64,000 nt of DNA from Bradyrhizobium stylosanthis (GCF_001641335.1 NZ_LVEM01000001.1:1710580-1774579), one strand, 5' to 3'. Shown: positions 38,124 through 47,420, counted from the first letter of the stretch. Translations and numbers: made by a program. Notes: a model not told the origin generated them from the sequence alone.

Positions 38124-38886
38124 GTGGGTGTCCGGCAAAATCAGGCGTCAGCTTGGCCCGGATTCGCCCCCCAGACCACCACCTCGGCGGGCATGCCAGC
38201 CCTCACCTTCCGTAGGGCTACGTGAGTCTTGCTGACGCAATCCCGTCGCCCAAAAATATACCTGCCCTGTGAACAGCGGGATGAAGGGTCCGCATCCACA
38301 CAAGATGCAAATTTTTTCGGTTGGGAATCCCTGAGGACTCACTGATACTTGGCTCAACAACAGGTGATGGCTTGCCCCCTGTTATCCCCCGCAATCCACC
38401 ATATTTAGTATTTGATTCAGGAACTCGCACTAGTTCTTGACGGGCGCAACGGAGAGTCCTAGCTTTCGGACCGTTCGGCGCGAGTGAGTTTGCGTCCCGC
38501 CGGCACTCCCCCAAAGGGTCCGCAGAACTGCACTCCGCCAGGCCAGACGAAGGCAGCGGGATGTGGGCTTGTCTGCCCGCGAAAGCGGACTTTTTGGGGC
38601 GCCAGAACGGGCCGGCAAAAGGCTCGAATGGCATCGGTAAAAAGTGACGTTGTGGGGCGTTGAACGCATGTCGCGCACATCCCGTTGGGGCGGATGGGTG
38701 TGGACATGCCGGCGGATGATCGATGCACGCATCGAATAGTCGCGTCGGGAGAACAAGGGCCGGGTCCACCGGCTGAACTGCGTCGCCCGAGGGCTCTGAT
38801 GGCCGGACGGCAACGCGAAGCGAAATGACGACCCGGAACGCCTGAACGGAGGCGGGACCGGTCAAAGAAAAGGACGGGGCAAGACC
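38124..38886. other. Long non-coding region upstream of nrdJ
   Basis: About 760 bases with no convincing gene. A candidate NrdR-like box (caccatatttagtatt, 38397-38412) lies about 475 bp before nrdJ, with cccctgttatccccc just upstream. The rest would be a leader of nearly 450 nt rich in short stems. I searched by eye for a B12-riboswitch box and did not find one. Confidence 0.4.
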
Positions 38887-41800
38887 ATGCGGATTGAGCG
38901 GCGCCACACCACTTCGGGACAGTCACCTTACGCCGGGATCGAGTTCCGGCTGACCACGTCGGAGATTCGCAATCCCGACGGCTCGGTCGTGTTCAAGCTG
39001 GATAACGTCGAGGTCCCGACCGAATGGTCGCAGGTCGCCTCCGACGTGCTCGCCCAGAAGTATTTCCGCAAGGCCGGCGTTGCCGCGCGCCTGAAGAAGG
39101 TCGAGGAGGAATCCGTCCCCTCCTTCCTGTGGCGCTCCGTGCCCGACACCGATGCCCTTAGCCAGCTCCCTGAGAAAGAGCGCTTCGTCAGCGAACTCAG
39201 CGCAAAGCAGGTGTTCGACCGCCTCGCCGGCTGCTGGACCTATTGGGGCTGGAAGGGCAAGTACTTCACGACCGACGAAGACGCCCAGGCCTTCTACGAC
39301 GAGCTCCGCTACATGCTCGCCATGCAGATGGTCGCGCCGAACTCGCCGCAATGGTTCAACACCGGCCTGCACTGGGCCTATGGCATCGACGGCCCCGGCC
39401 AGGGCCACTATTACGTCGACCCCTTCACCGGCAAGCTGACCAAGTCCAAGTCGGCCTACGAGCATCCGCAGCCGCACGCCTGCTTCATCCAGGGCGTCGG
39501 TGACGACCTCGTCAACGAAGGCGGCATCATGGACCTCTGGGTCCGCGAAGCCCGCCTGTTCAAGTACGGCTCCGGCACTGGCTCCAACTTCTCGCGCCTG
39601 CGCGGTGAAGGCGAGAAGCTGTCCGGCGGCGGCCGCTCGAGCGGCCTGATGAGCTTCCTCAAGATCGGCGACCGCGCCGCGGGCGCAATCAAGTCGGGCG
39701 GCACCACGCGCCGCGCCGCCAAGATGGTCGTCGTCGACGTCGATCACCCCGACATCGAGACCTATATCGACTGGAAGGTGAAGGAGGAGCAGAAGGTTGC
39801 TGCGCTCGTCACCGGCTCCAAGATCAACCAGAAGCACCTCAAGGCGGTGCTGAAGGCCTGCGTGAACTGCGAAGGCTCGGGCGACGACTGCTTCGACCCC
39901 GAGAAGAACCCTGCCCTGCGCCGCGAGATCAAGCTCGCGCGCCGTAGCCTCGTGCCTGACAACTACATCAAGCGCGTCATCCAGTTCGCCAAGCAGGGCT
40001 ACAAGGACATCCAGTTCGACACCTACGACACCGACTGGGACAGCGAAGCCTACCTCACGGTTTCCGGCCAGAACTCCAACAACTCGGTCTCGCTGAGGGA
40101 CGACTTCCTGCGCGCCGTGGAAACGGATGGCGACTGGAACCTGAACGCCCGCACCTCCAAGAAGGTGACGAAGACGCTGAAGGCGCGCGACCTCTGGGAA
40201 AAGATCGGCTACGCCGCCTGGGCGTCGGCCGACCCGGGCCTGCACTTCAACACCACCATGAACGACTGGCACACCTGCAAGGCGTCCGGCGACATCCGCG
40301 CGTCGAACCCGTGCTCGGAATACATGTTCCTGGACGACACCGCCTGTAACCTGGCGTCCGCGAACCTGCTGACCTTCTACAACACCGAGACCAAGCGCTT
40401 CGACGTCGAAGGCTACGAGCACCTCTGCCAGCTCTGGACCATCGTGCTCGAAATCTCCGTGATGATGGCGCAGTTCCCGTCGCGCGCGATCGCCGAGCTC
40501 TCCTACGAGTTCCGCACGCTGGGCCTCGGCTACGCCAATATCGGCGGCCTGCTGATGACCATGGGCCTGCCTTATGACTCCAAGGAAGGCCGTGCGCTCT
40601 GCGGCGCGCTGACCTCGGTCATGACCGGCATCACCTACAAGACCTCGGCCGAGATCGCCGCCGAGCTCGGCACCTTCCCCGGCTACAAGAAGAACGCCGC
40701 GCACATGCTGCGCGTCATCCGCAACCATCGCCGCGCCGCGCACGGCGAGGCTAGCGGCTACGAGGCGCTCTCCGTCAACCCGGTGCCGATGGACCTCGTC
40801 TCCTGCCCGCAGGCTGATCTCGTCAGCCACGCCCAGGCGGCCTGGGATGCGGCGCTCCAGCTCGGCGAGCAGCACGGCTATCGCAACGCCCAGACCACGG
40901 TGATCGCGCCCACCGGCACGATCGGCCTCGTCATGGATTGCGACACCACCGGCATCGAGCCCGACTTCGCGCTGGTCAAATTCAAGAAGCTCGCCGGCGG
41001 CGGCTACTTCAAGATCATCAACCGTGCGGTGCCCGCAGCGCTGCGTGCGCTCGGCTATCGCGAGAGCGAGATCGCGGAGATCGAAGCCTACGCCGTCGGC
41101 CACGGCTCGCTCTCCAACGCGCCCGGCATCAACGCCTCGACCCTCAAGGCCAAGGGCTTCACCGATGAAGCCATCGCCAAGGTCGAGAAGGCGCTGCCGA
41201 CCGCCTTCGACATCAAGTTCGCCTTCAACAAGTGGACCTTTGGCGAAGACTTCATCCGCGACCAGCTCGGCATCGGTGCCGAGGCGATCGCGGCCCCCGG
41301 CTTCGACCTGCTCCAGGCCGTGGGCTTCACCAAGCGCGAGATCGAGGCGGCCAACGTCCACATCTGCGGCGCGATGACGGTGGAAGGTGCCCCGCACCTC
41401 AAGGCGGAGCACTATCCGGTGTTCGACTGCGCCAATCCCTGCGGCAAGATCGGCAAGCGCTATCTGTCGGTCGAGAGCCACATCCGCATGATGGCGGCGG
41501 CCCAGCCCTTCATCTCGGGTGCGATCTCCAAGACCATCAACATGCCGAACGACGCCACGGTCGAGGACTGCAAGTCCGCCTACATGCTGTCGTGGAAGCT
41601 CGCGCTGAAGGCCAACGCGCTCTATCGCGACGGCTCCAAGCTCTCCCAGCCGCTCAACTCGCAGCTCATCAGCGACGATGAGGACGAGGACGATGCGGTC
41701 GAGAGCCTCTACGAGAAGCCGATGGCGGCGCGCGCCACCCAGGTTTCCGAAAAGATCGTCGAGAAGCTCGTCGAGCGCATCATCGTGATGCGCGAGCGCG

Positions 41801-42540
41801 AGAAGATGCCGGATCGCCGCAAAGGCTACACCCAGAAGGCGGTCGTCGGCGGACATAAAGTCTATCTCCGCACCGGCGAGTATGACGACGGCCGTCTCGG
41901 CGAGATCTTCATCGACATGCACAAGGAAGGCGCGGCGCTCCGCTCCTTCATCAACAACTTCGCGATCGCGGTCTCCCTCGGTCTGCAATACGGCGTGCCG
42001 CTCGACGAATATGTCGACGCCTTCACCTTCACCCGCTTCGAACCGGCGGGCCCCGTGCAGGGCAACGACAGCATCAAGTACGCGACCTCGATCCTCGACT
42101 ACGTCTTCCGCGAGCTCGCGGTGAGCTACATGTCGCGCTTCGATCTCGCCCACGTCGATCCCAACGAGACCGGCTTCGACGCGCTCGGCAAGGGCGTCGA
42201 GGAAGGCAAGGAGCCGGACGAGCATGACCACTCGCACACGACCGCAAGGTTCGTTTCGAAAGGTCTCACTCGCTCTCGAACTGACCGATTAAGTGTGGTC
42301 GCACGCGCACCTGGCGCTCCAGCCGTAGCACATGCGGTAGCTTCTGCAGTAGCCGAACCCGAGACTTCTCCGGTCAAGCTCGGATTCACACGCCTAGATA
42401 CTAAAACGGCAGCTCGAGAAGAAGCTCGGGCTAGAGGCTACGTCGGAGAAAGCTGCAGCGAGTGTCAAAATTTCACGATGGTGAGAAACGGCACTTGCCT
42501 CAAATGTGAGACTTGCGGAAGCACCACCGGCTGCTCCTAA
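38887..42540 (+). CDS. nrdJ: Vitamin B12-dependent ribonucleotide reductase with recoded 3' end
   Basis: 1217 residues, class II reductase making deoxyribonucleotides with adenosylcobalamin. Motifs include [40 protein letters not shown] in the active-site barrel and [24 protein letters not shown]. The cysteine tail [18 protein letters not shown] and CGSTTGCS holds the re-reducing thiols. Odd: up to about 42240 the codons are the usual GC3-rich host set; the last ~99 codons suddenly use TTA, CTA, GTA, AGA, AGT, ACT and GAA, although the protein still ends in the family's conserved tail. The downstream gene starts 11 bp later in the same composition. This points to replacement of the gene end by incoming DNA. 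Confidence 0.96.
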   Translation: MRIERRHTTSGQSPYAGIEFRLTTSEIRNPDGSVVFKLDNVEVPTEWSQVASDVLAQKYFRKAGVAARLKKVEEESVPSFLWRSVPDTDALSQLPEKERFVSELSAKQVFDRLAGCWTYWGWKGKYFTTDEDAQAFYDELRYMLAMQMVAPNSPQWFNTGLHWAYGIDGPGQGHYYVDPFTGKLTKSKSAYEHPQPHACFIQGVGDDLVNEGGIMDLWVREARLFKYGSGTGSNFSRLRGEGEKLSGGGRSSGLMSFLKIGDRAAGAIKSGGTTRRAAKMVVVDVDHPDIETYIDWKVKEEQKVAALVTGSKINQKHLKAVLKACVNCEGSGDDCFDPEKNPALRREIKLARRSLVPDNYIKRVIQFAKQGYKDIQFDTYDTDWDSEAYLTVSGQNSNNSVSLRDDFLRAVETDGDWNLNARTSKKVTKTLKARDLWEKIGYAAWASADPGLHFNTTMNDWHTCKASGDIRASNPCSEYMFLDDTACNLASANLLTFYNTETKRFDVEGYEHLCQLWTIVLEISVMMAQFPSRAIAELSYEFRTLGLGYANIGGLLMTMGLPYDSKEGRALCGALTSVMTGITYKTSAEIAAELGTFPGYKKNAAHMLRVIRNHRRAAHGEASGYEALSVNPVPMDLVSCPQADLVSHAQAAWDAALQLGEQHGYRNAQTTVIAPTGTIGLVMDCDTTGIEPDFALVKFKKLAGGGYFKIINRAVPAALRALGYRESEIAEIEAYAVGHGSLSNAPGINASTLKAKGFTDEAIAKVEKALPTAFDIKFAFNKWTFGEDFIRDQLGIGAEAIAAPGFDLLQAVGFTKREIEAANVHICGAMTVEGAPHLKAEHYPVFDCANPCGKIGKRYLSVESHIRMMAAAQPFISGAISKTINMPNDATVEDCKSAYMLSWKLALKANALYRDGSKLSQPLNSQLISDDEDEDDAVESLYEKPMAARATQVSEKIVEKLVERIIVMREREKMPDRRKGYTQKAVVGGHKVYLRTGEYDDGRLGEIFIDMHKEGAALRSFINNFAIAVSLGLQYGVPLDEYVDAFTFTRFEPAGPVQGNDSIKYATSILDYVFRELAVSYMSRFDLAHVDPNETGFDALGKGVEEGKEPDEHDHSHTTARFVSKGLTRSRTDRLSVVARAPGAPAVAHAVASAVAEPETSPVKLGFTRLDTKTAAREEARARGYVGESCSECQNFTMVRNGTCLKCETCGSTTGCS

Positions 42541-42551
42541 CAGGATGGTAA

Positions 42552-43262
42552 ATGGAGTTTACCGACCATAAGGTACCGTTCCGAAGCGAGGATTTCATCG
42601 CGGCAATTGCGATGAAGTGCTGGCACATCGGAACGGTGCCTGGGTCGAAGCAAGTCGACTTAAAGGTCATCCTAACTGAACTCGAAGCACACGGCGTAGA
42701 AAGCCTCGTCCAAATCCGCGGAATGAAGCGGAAAGGCCGCCTGCGCATCGAGATAATTGACGACGACGCCGGAAAGTATCCGGCGTATGTCACGTTCAGC
42801 CCGCGCTTGACTCTGCATGTTAAGCGCACCGTCTGGACAAGATTCCAGCAGGGCTACAGCGAGGAGCGGGTCATAATTGCTCACGAGATCGGGCACATCT
42901 TACTTCACAGCGATGACGCAAAGCCGTTCTTGAGAGACCCAAGCCTACAGATTCAATTTGCCGAGAACGAAGATTCGGCGGAAGGCCAGGCAAACCTCCT
43001 TGCTGACCACCTGTTAATCCCCAATCACATCGGGCGGTCAATTCCAGACCCAGCCCGACTCGCGTTCGCGTGCAACGTTCCCGACCGCTTCGCATTTGAA
43101 CGGCTAGATTCGATCGGGCGCATCAAAGAGCGACTTTCCGTCGTCGACAATTGCGAACCATGCCCCGCCTGCGGCGACTTCGCCGTCACCACCGAAGGCG
43201 GAAGAAAGAAATGCAAATCCTGCGAACGACAGCGAACCCCGCACGATCGCTTCGGCCAATAA
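42552..43262 (+). CDS. ImmA/IrrE-type metallopeptidase with C-terminal zinc ribbon
   Basis: 236 residues. The zinc peptidase site is HEIGHILLHS (His111, Glu112, His115), with a third ligand Glu144 in EGQANLLADHLLIP, the pattern of ImmA/IrrE proteins that cleave repressors in phage, ICE and stress systems. A C-terminal zinc ribbon follows: CEPCPAC (Cys201, 204, 207) and CKSC (Cys221, 224). Between them is a helical stretch. The ATG lies 11 bp after the nrdJ stop, with agga six bases upstream, so it is probably expressed from the nrdJ transcript. Base composition is AT-richer than host genes. Target unknown; cleavage of a protein of its own cassette or of phage origin is a guess. Confidence 0.85.
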   Translation: MEFTDHKVPFRSEDFIAAIAMKCWHIGTVPGSKQVDLKVILTELEAHGVESLVQIRGMKRKGRLRIEIIDDDAGKYPAYVTFSPRLTLHVKRTVWTRFQQGYSEERVIIAHEIGHILLHSDDAKPFLRDPSLQIQFAENEDSAEGQANLLADHLLIPNHIGRSIPDPARLAFACNVPDRFAFERLDSIGRIKERLSVVDNCEPCPACGDFAVTTEGGRKKCKSCERQRTPHDRFGQ

Positions 43263-43495
43263 CAATATCGGCACAGCAAGCACAGCCCCGAATGAGCGCG
43301 CGGACATAGAAGCTTTCGGTGGATAACTGCCGCTTGGACTGCCGACCTAGGTTACGCTACTGCCCTCCAAGATGATTCGCCAATTTGGAACTCCGGTGAT
43401 GGCCATAGCTGCGCTGACTTGCGCCTCTCGAAGGCAAACGGCACGACGCTCTGTCCTGAGTCGCGCAACTAAAACCACATGGTGGAAGCGTCCAA
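43263..43495. other. Gap between peptidase and AIPR genes
   Basis: 233 bases within the cassette; no gene or clear hairpin. It may hold a separate promoter for the AIPR gene. Confidence 0.3.
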
Positions 43496-45187
43496 ATGTC
43501 GCCCCCTCGCTCACTCGCAAGAAATGACGCGACCCTTCTCGACTGGTCCCTGGTCGAGAAAGGCATTTCGAATCGGCTCGACTCATCCCCAAGTCGCGAA
43601 CACGCGTTTCATAGCTATTTGCTAGAGAACGTCTTCAACATACTTCCCGACGCTGCCGATGACTACATTATAGACGGCGGCTTCGACCGTGGGATCGACT
43701 TCATAATTGTCGACCACGAGAGTCGAACAATTGATTTAGCGTCAACCAAGGTTGTCGCAAGCTTCAAGAAATCTCAAAACAACTTTCCCGGCGCAACAAT
43801 CGACAAGGTCATCTCTTTCGTTGACGACCTACTCCACCGCCGTGACACACTGCTCACCGATTGCAATCCTCTTCTCCGCCTCAAGGTGGAGGAGATTTGG
43901 GATGCGCTTGAGCACGACACTTACGAAATTCGGGTTCATCTTTTTTCGAATCAGCGACCGTTGGGTGGCCCCGAAAGGGAACGGCTAGAGACTCACCTAT
44001 CCCGCTGCAATGTTGGACTCTTTGAGAGGCACCTCTACGAACTCTCTCACGGAGCGATTCGCGCATCGAAACCTCGCCTTGTAAAAACCATCAAGGCGAA
44101 TGCCGAGAATAGCTTCGAATATAAGGAGGAGCGTGCCCGCGCATTCGTCGCCAGACTTGACCTTACAGAGCTGCACGAATTTCTCACCGACCCCAACGGT
44201 AAAAACTTCGACGAACGCTTGGTTGCTCAGAACGTACGTTACTTTCTGGGTAGCAGCATTCCAGTTAATCGCGAGATTCGAGAAACTCTTGTTGGCGGAC
44301 GGGCGAGCGAATTTTCCCTTCTAAACAACGGCATGACCATAGTCTGCGATCAAATGATCATGACCGCAGGAGGGTGCTTCCCAATAAGGTTAGTAAACCC
44401 TCAGATCGTCAACGGTGGACAGACCGCGGTTGTGATTCACTCTGTCGGAACGTCTCCTCCTCGAAACTTCGCTGAAGGCTCGATAAACATCAAGATTGTT
44501 GAGACCTCAGATGCGGATCTCATCGAACGGATCGCGATCGGAAGCAATACACAAAATCGAATATTCGGGCGCGACTTGCGCGCAAATGACGATGTCCAGC
44601 TACGGCTCGCTTCGTCGCTTAGCGCTCACGGATATTTCTATCGACGCAAACGCGGTGAGCAAGCACCCCATCCACGCATGCGAATAATCGACGCGATAAG
44701 GGCTGGCCAACTTATCTTGGCTTACGCGATCGGCGAGCCATCAAAAGCGAAGACAGGCACGAATGAGCTTTTTGGAGATTTGTATGAGGCGATATTCAAT
44801 CCGAACAAGATTTCGGCCGATCTCGTAAAAGCTGCCTACGTTTGCTTCGAGAAGATTCAAGATCGAAAGCGGACCGCGCTGGCATATCAGCGGCAGATCA
44901 CTCGCCGTTCATTTGACGAGGCTTGGATCATCGAGGGCGCATTTCATGTCCTGTTCGTCGTTGGTGAATTGATCCGCCGCAAAGGGCTAGACCTAGCTGA
45001 CGCCGACTTGGCGATAGCGGAGATCGATTTCGCATTCGATGTAGTCGAGCAGTTGGTGCAACTTCACCCGAAGACTTCTGCCTATCGGCTATTTCGGCTT
45101 GCCTCGTCAAAAGAGCATCTTTTGGCTCTGCTGCCTAATATCCATGGCCGGCCAATTGTGCCACATCAAATGAACCTACCGTTGTAG
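43496..45187 (+). CDS. AIPR-family (abortive infection phage resistance) protein
   Basis: 563 residues. The central AIPR signature is SLLNNGMTIVCDQM followed by VNPQIVNGGQTAVVIHS (about 271-318). Downstream, IAIGSNTQNRIFGRDLRANDD is also typical. The N-terminal ~100 residues look like the PD-(D/E)XK-like region that precedes AIPR: GGFDRGIDFIIVD (Asp64, Asp68), then a strand IDLASTKVVASFKKSQNNF where the usual Q-x-K/E-x-K is not clear, so nuclease activity may be lost. AIPR proteins were first linked to lactococcal abortive infection and occur in defence islands. Codon use is unlike host genes. Start is ATG 43496. Confidence 0.82.
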   Translation: MSPPRSLARNDATLLDWSLVEKGISNRLDSSPSREHAFHSYLLENVFNILPDAADDYIIDGGFDRGIDFIIVDHESRTIDLASTKVVASFKKSQNNFPGATIDKVISFVDDLLHRRDTLLTDCNPLLRLKVEEIWDALEHDTYEIRVHLFSNQRPLGGPERERLETHLSRCNVGLFERHLYELSHGAIRASKPRLVKTIKANAENSFEYKEERARAFVARLDLTELHEFLTDPNGKNFDERLVAQNVRYFLGSSIPVNREIRETLVGGRASEFSLLNNGMTIVCDQMIMTAGGCFPIRLVNPQIVNGGQTAVVIHSVGTSPPRNFAEGSINIKIVETSDADLIERIAIGSNTQNRIFGRDLRANDDVQLRLASSLSAHGYFYRRKRGEQAPHPRMRIIDAIRAGQLILAYAIGEPSKAKTGTNELFGDLYEAIFNPNKISADLVKAAYVCFEKIQDRKRTALAYQRQITRRSFDEAWIIEGAFHVLFVVGELIRRKGLDLADADLAIAEIDFAFDVVEQLVQLHPKTSAYRLFRLASSKEHLLALLPNIHGRPIVPHQMNLPL

Positions 45188-45214
45188 AAGTCCCGACCCT
45201 AGTGAACGGACCAG

Positions 45215-45505
45215 ATGACTCTTGATCAAATACTAACGATAGGCGTGGTCGGATTTTCTATTGCAGCGGGTGGGGCGTGGCTGCGTTCGGCAACCGGAAA
45301 GATCAAAGCACCGCGAGCGGAGGACGGAGCGGTGAGCTTCCAAGCGTCGCTTGGAGATGGGCCCCGCGAATACCAAATGATAGTCGATGGCGTCGATCTA
45401 TTGCCAACTATTGCACTGCAATCTCGCTGGAACGCACGCGCCGCCGCGGCGGCGTGCGCGGCTGCGCTTCTCCAAGCTTGCCAAGCAACTATGCACTGGA
45501 TCTGA
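45215..45505 (+). CDS. Small unknown protein with one membrane segment
   Basis: 96 residues, starting 28 bp after the AIPR gene. One hydrophobic segment (ILTIGVVGFSIAAGGAWL, about 6-23) is followed by a charged stretch and an Ala-rich helix. I do not recognise a family. Composition is still cassette-like at the 5' end and more GC-rich at the end. It could be a third component such as an immunity or membrane effector protein, or a chance frame at the cassette border. Confidence 0.45.
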   Translation: MTLDQILTIGVVGFSIAAGGAWLRSATGKIKAPRAEDGAVSFQASLGDGPREYQMIVDGVDLLPTIALQSRWNARAAAAACAAALLQACQATMHWI

Positions 45506-45589
45506 CCTGTGGGCTCGAGCCCGTACCCCATCACCCGTTGCATGCTGAATTTCGCAAGGGTACGACGCTCGACCTAGTCTCCAAGCTCC

Positions 45590-46384
45590 ATGCCAAGCAA
45601 ACGCAGACGCCTTCTCCGTACCCTTCGCAGCGTTCGACGAGGTATTCGATGGGCACGAAGAAAGTTCGCGCAAGGTCCGCGCGTGGTTGGGATGGCGACA
45701 AGCGCCGCGACTTTGCTCGCAGCCGTCTCCCTCCTGAACATCACCTATCACTTCATCCGCAAACCAACCGAACTCTTCGTCCTCCTCGGCAACGCTCTCG
45801 ACAAGGAGCCCGCCGAGACCTGGCGACAATACGCCCCCCTCTTCCGCACCTATTCCACCGCGACGATCTCGCCCGAATTGCTGGCCGCGCTGACGCAGGT
45901 GGAGAGTTCTGGCAATCCGGTGGCGCGGACCTATTGGCGCTGGCGGTGGAGTTTCAATCCGCTGGCGATTTACAAGCCCGCCTCCAGCGCTGTCGGGCTC
46001 TTTCAGATGACCGATCCGGCCTTTGCCGAGGCCGCGCGGTTCTGTGTCCGTGGCAATGCGGTCACGCAGACCGGCTGCGGGTCGAGCTTCCTCTACATCC
46101 GCGTGATCCCGAGCCATGCCGTCGAGCTGGCCTCGGTGTATCTGGACCGACAGGTGGCCATGGTTCTCACGCTCGCGGGCGACGTGAAGGCGGGCGCGCA
46201 GCAGAAGCAGGATCTGGCGACCTTCATCCATCTCTGCGGTGCCGGTCCCGCGGCGGCCTATGCGCGGCGCAAGTTTCAGATGATCGCGGGCGAACGCTGC
46301 GGCGATCACCTTGTCGCGGCCTATGTCGCCAGGGTCAACACGATGAAGCGGCAGTTTGTGCGGCTGGCGGCGGAGGATTCGTAG
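45590..46384 (+). CDS. Lytic transglycosylase (SLT)-like protein
   Basis: 264 residues. Basic N-terminus (about 1-30), a hydrophobic segment (about 35-55) and an SLT-like catalytic domain: LAALTQVESSGNPVA gives the catalytic Glu (about 105), followed by SSAVGLFQMTDPAF, the GLFQ motif of soluble lytic transglycosylase relatives. These enzymes cleave the MurNAc-GlcNAc bond in peptidoglycan. Host-like codon use resumes here. The TAG stop is inside the GTAGGGTGGG start of a dispersed repeat. Confidence 0.8.
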   Translation: MPSKRRRLLRTLRSVRRGIRWARRKFAQGPRVVGMATSAATLLAAVSLLNITYHFIRKPTELFVLLGNALDKEPAETWRQYAPLFRTYSTATISPELLAALTQVESSGNPVARTYWRWRWSFNPLAIYKPASSAVGLFQMTDPAFAEAARFCVRGNAVTQTGCGSSFLYIRVIPSHAVELASVYLDRQVAMVLTLAGDVKAGAQQKQDLATFIHLCGAGPAAAYARRKFQMIAGERCGDHLVAAYVARVNTMKRQFVRLAAEDS

Positions 46385-46530
46385 GGTGGGTTAGTCCGGC
46401 AGATGCGCGAAGCGCGTCTGGCGGCGTAACCCACCTCTTTCGTTTCTGCAGAAACAGAAGTGGTGGGTTACGCCTTCGGCTAACCCACCCTACGCGCTTT
46501 CGCGCAGTCGCGGGGCTAACCCACCCTACG
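46381..46530. repeat. Dispersed GTAGGGTGGGTTA palindromic repeats
   Basis: gtagggtgggttag, inverted as ctaacccaccctacg, occurs three times in about 150 bp. The elements supply the TAG stop of the transglycosylase-like gene (46382-46384) and the TAG stop of the convergent decarboxylase-family gene (46526-46528). Confidence 0.87.
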
Positions 46531-46927
46531 TGCTGCGCCGCGCAGCAAACACCTCCTTGGCGGCGAACAGGCCATTCAGCGCCGCGGGGAAGCCCGCATA
46601 GACGGCCATCTGCATCATGATCTCGGTGATCTCGTCCCTGGTCAGCCCGACATTCAGTCCCGCCTCGATATGGACTTTCAGTTGCGGCGTTGCGGTCCCC
46701 ATCGCCGTCAGCGCTGCGATGGTTGCGATTTCGCGGGCGCGCAGGTCGAGGCCGGGGCGGCTATAGATGTCGCCGAACGAAAACTCGAAAATGTAATTGG
46801 CGAAATCGGGGGCGATGTCCGCCAGCGCGGCGATGACGTTGTGGCCGGCCTGGCCGTCGATGTCAGCGAGCGCCCGCTTGCCGCGTTCCAGCCGGCTTTC
46901 GCCGGCGCTCGGGGATTGATGCGTCAT
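46526..46927 (-). CDS. Carboxymuconolactone decarboxylase (CMD) family protein
   Basis: 133 residues, one CMD domain (about 40-115): LREREIATIAALTAMG-like stretch RAREIATIAALTAMGTATPQ and TRDEITEIMMQMAVYAGFPA. There is no CxxC, so it is not an AhpD-type peroxidase; it resembles the 4-carboxymuconolactone decarboxylase-like group. Its start lies 65 bp inside the end of the MerR gene in another frame, with aagga four bases upstream, so the two genes are closely coupled and the MerR protein likely controls it. Substrate unknown. Confidence 0.88.
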   Translation of the reverse strand: MTHQSPSAGESRLERGKRALADIDGQAGHNVIAALADIAPDFANYIFEFSFGDIYSRPGLDLRAREIATIAALTAMGTATPQLKVHIEAGLNVGLTRDEITEIMMQMAVYAGFPAALNGLFAAKEVFAARRST

Positions 46928-47291
46928 AGTCCTTCATCCTCATTTTCACGCCGGCGTATCCGGCGATCTTGGTGTCGAGGACGACAAGGCAGGCTTGCAG
47001 ATCGGCCAATTGAGCGCGAACGCGCTCGCGGTGCTGCTCGAGCAAGACGCGGCGTTTCGCTTCCGTGCCGGCGCCACGCTCCCGCAGGGCCGCATATTGC
47101 AGCATGTCCCGAATGGGCATTCCGGTCGTCTTGAGACGGCCGAGAAATTCCATCCAGGTCAGGATCGATGCGTCGTAGTCGCGTTGGCCCGATGGGTCCC
47201 TGTCGGCGTGGGGAAGCAACCCGATCCGCTCATAGTATCGGATGGTGTAGGTCGTCAGTCCCGAACGCTTTGCCAGTTCGCCGATCTTCAT
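46863..47291 (-). CDS. MerR-family transcriptional regulator
   Basis: 142 residues. N-terminal MerR winged helix-turn-helix MKIGELAKRSGLTTYTIRYYE (1-21), GLLPHADRDPSGQRDY wing and a coiled-coil dimerisation region (about 75-118). No cysteine effector motif of metal sensors is seen; the C-terminus is short and basic. Start is ATG 47291. The gene overlaps the downstream CMD gene by 65 bp. Such pairs usually respond to small organic compounds. Confidence 0.88.
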   Translation of the reverse strand: MKIGELAKRSGLTTYTIRYYERIGLLPHADRDPSGQRDYDASILTWMEFLGRLKTTGMPIRDMLQYAALRERGAGTEAKRRVLLEQHRERVRAQLADLQACLVVLDTKIAGYAGVKMRMKDYDASIPERRRKPAGTRQAGAR

Positions 47292-47420
47292 GAACGCCCT
47301 TCTTTCGTCACGACGCACGGGAAGCTACTGGTTAGAGCGCACTCTAAGTCAATAGGGAAAAATGCTGCGGCTCGCGAGCGTTTGCGGCGGACGATGACAA
47401 CTCAAACGTGAGGAAGGAGC

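Larger units (their letters stand above)
42241..45510 (+). mobile_element. Putative acquired defence cassette joined to the nrdJ 3' end
   Basis: Composition and codon use change at about 42240, inside nrdJ, and stay AT-richer through an ImmA/IrrE-like peptidase gene, an AIPR gene and a small membrane-protein gene until about 45500, where host-like GC3 returns. No integrase, transposase or flanking repeat was recognised. I searched 45500-45600 for a copy of the junction sequence (gaccactcgcacacgac) and saw none. The left boundary is good to about 20 bp, the right one to about 100 bp. Confidence 0.6.

Noticed and set aside
38400..38886. Cobalamin riboswitch upstream of nrdJ
   Set aside because: No match to the B12 box or the conserved core could be seen by eye on either strand; a covariance search would be decisive.
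38923..42237. 1104-codon open frame on the minus strand opposite nrdJ
   Set aside because: It mirrors the GC3-rich codons of nrdJ, has no ribosome site or recognisable domain, and ends where the codon shift begins. It is a shadow frame.
43347..43592. Small minus-strand frame between the peptidase and AIPR genes
   Set aside because: Overlaps the AIPR start, has no ribosome site and no hydrophobic or domain pattern.
42200..45600. Integrase, tRNA or direct-repeat attachment sites for the nrdJ cassette
   Set aside because: None found; the junction sequence gaccactcgcacacgac has no second copy near 45500. The element is therefore inferred from composition and gene content only.
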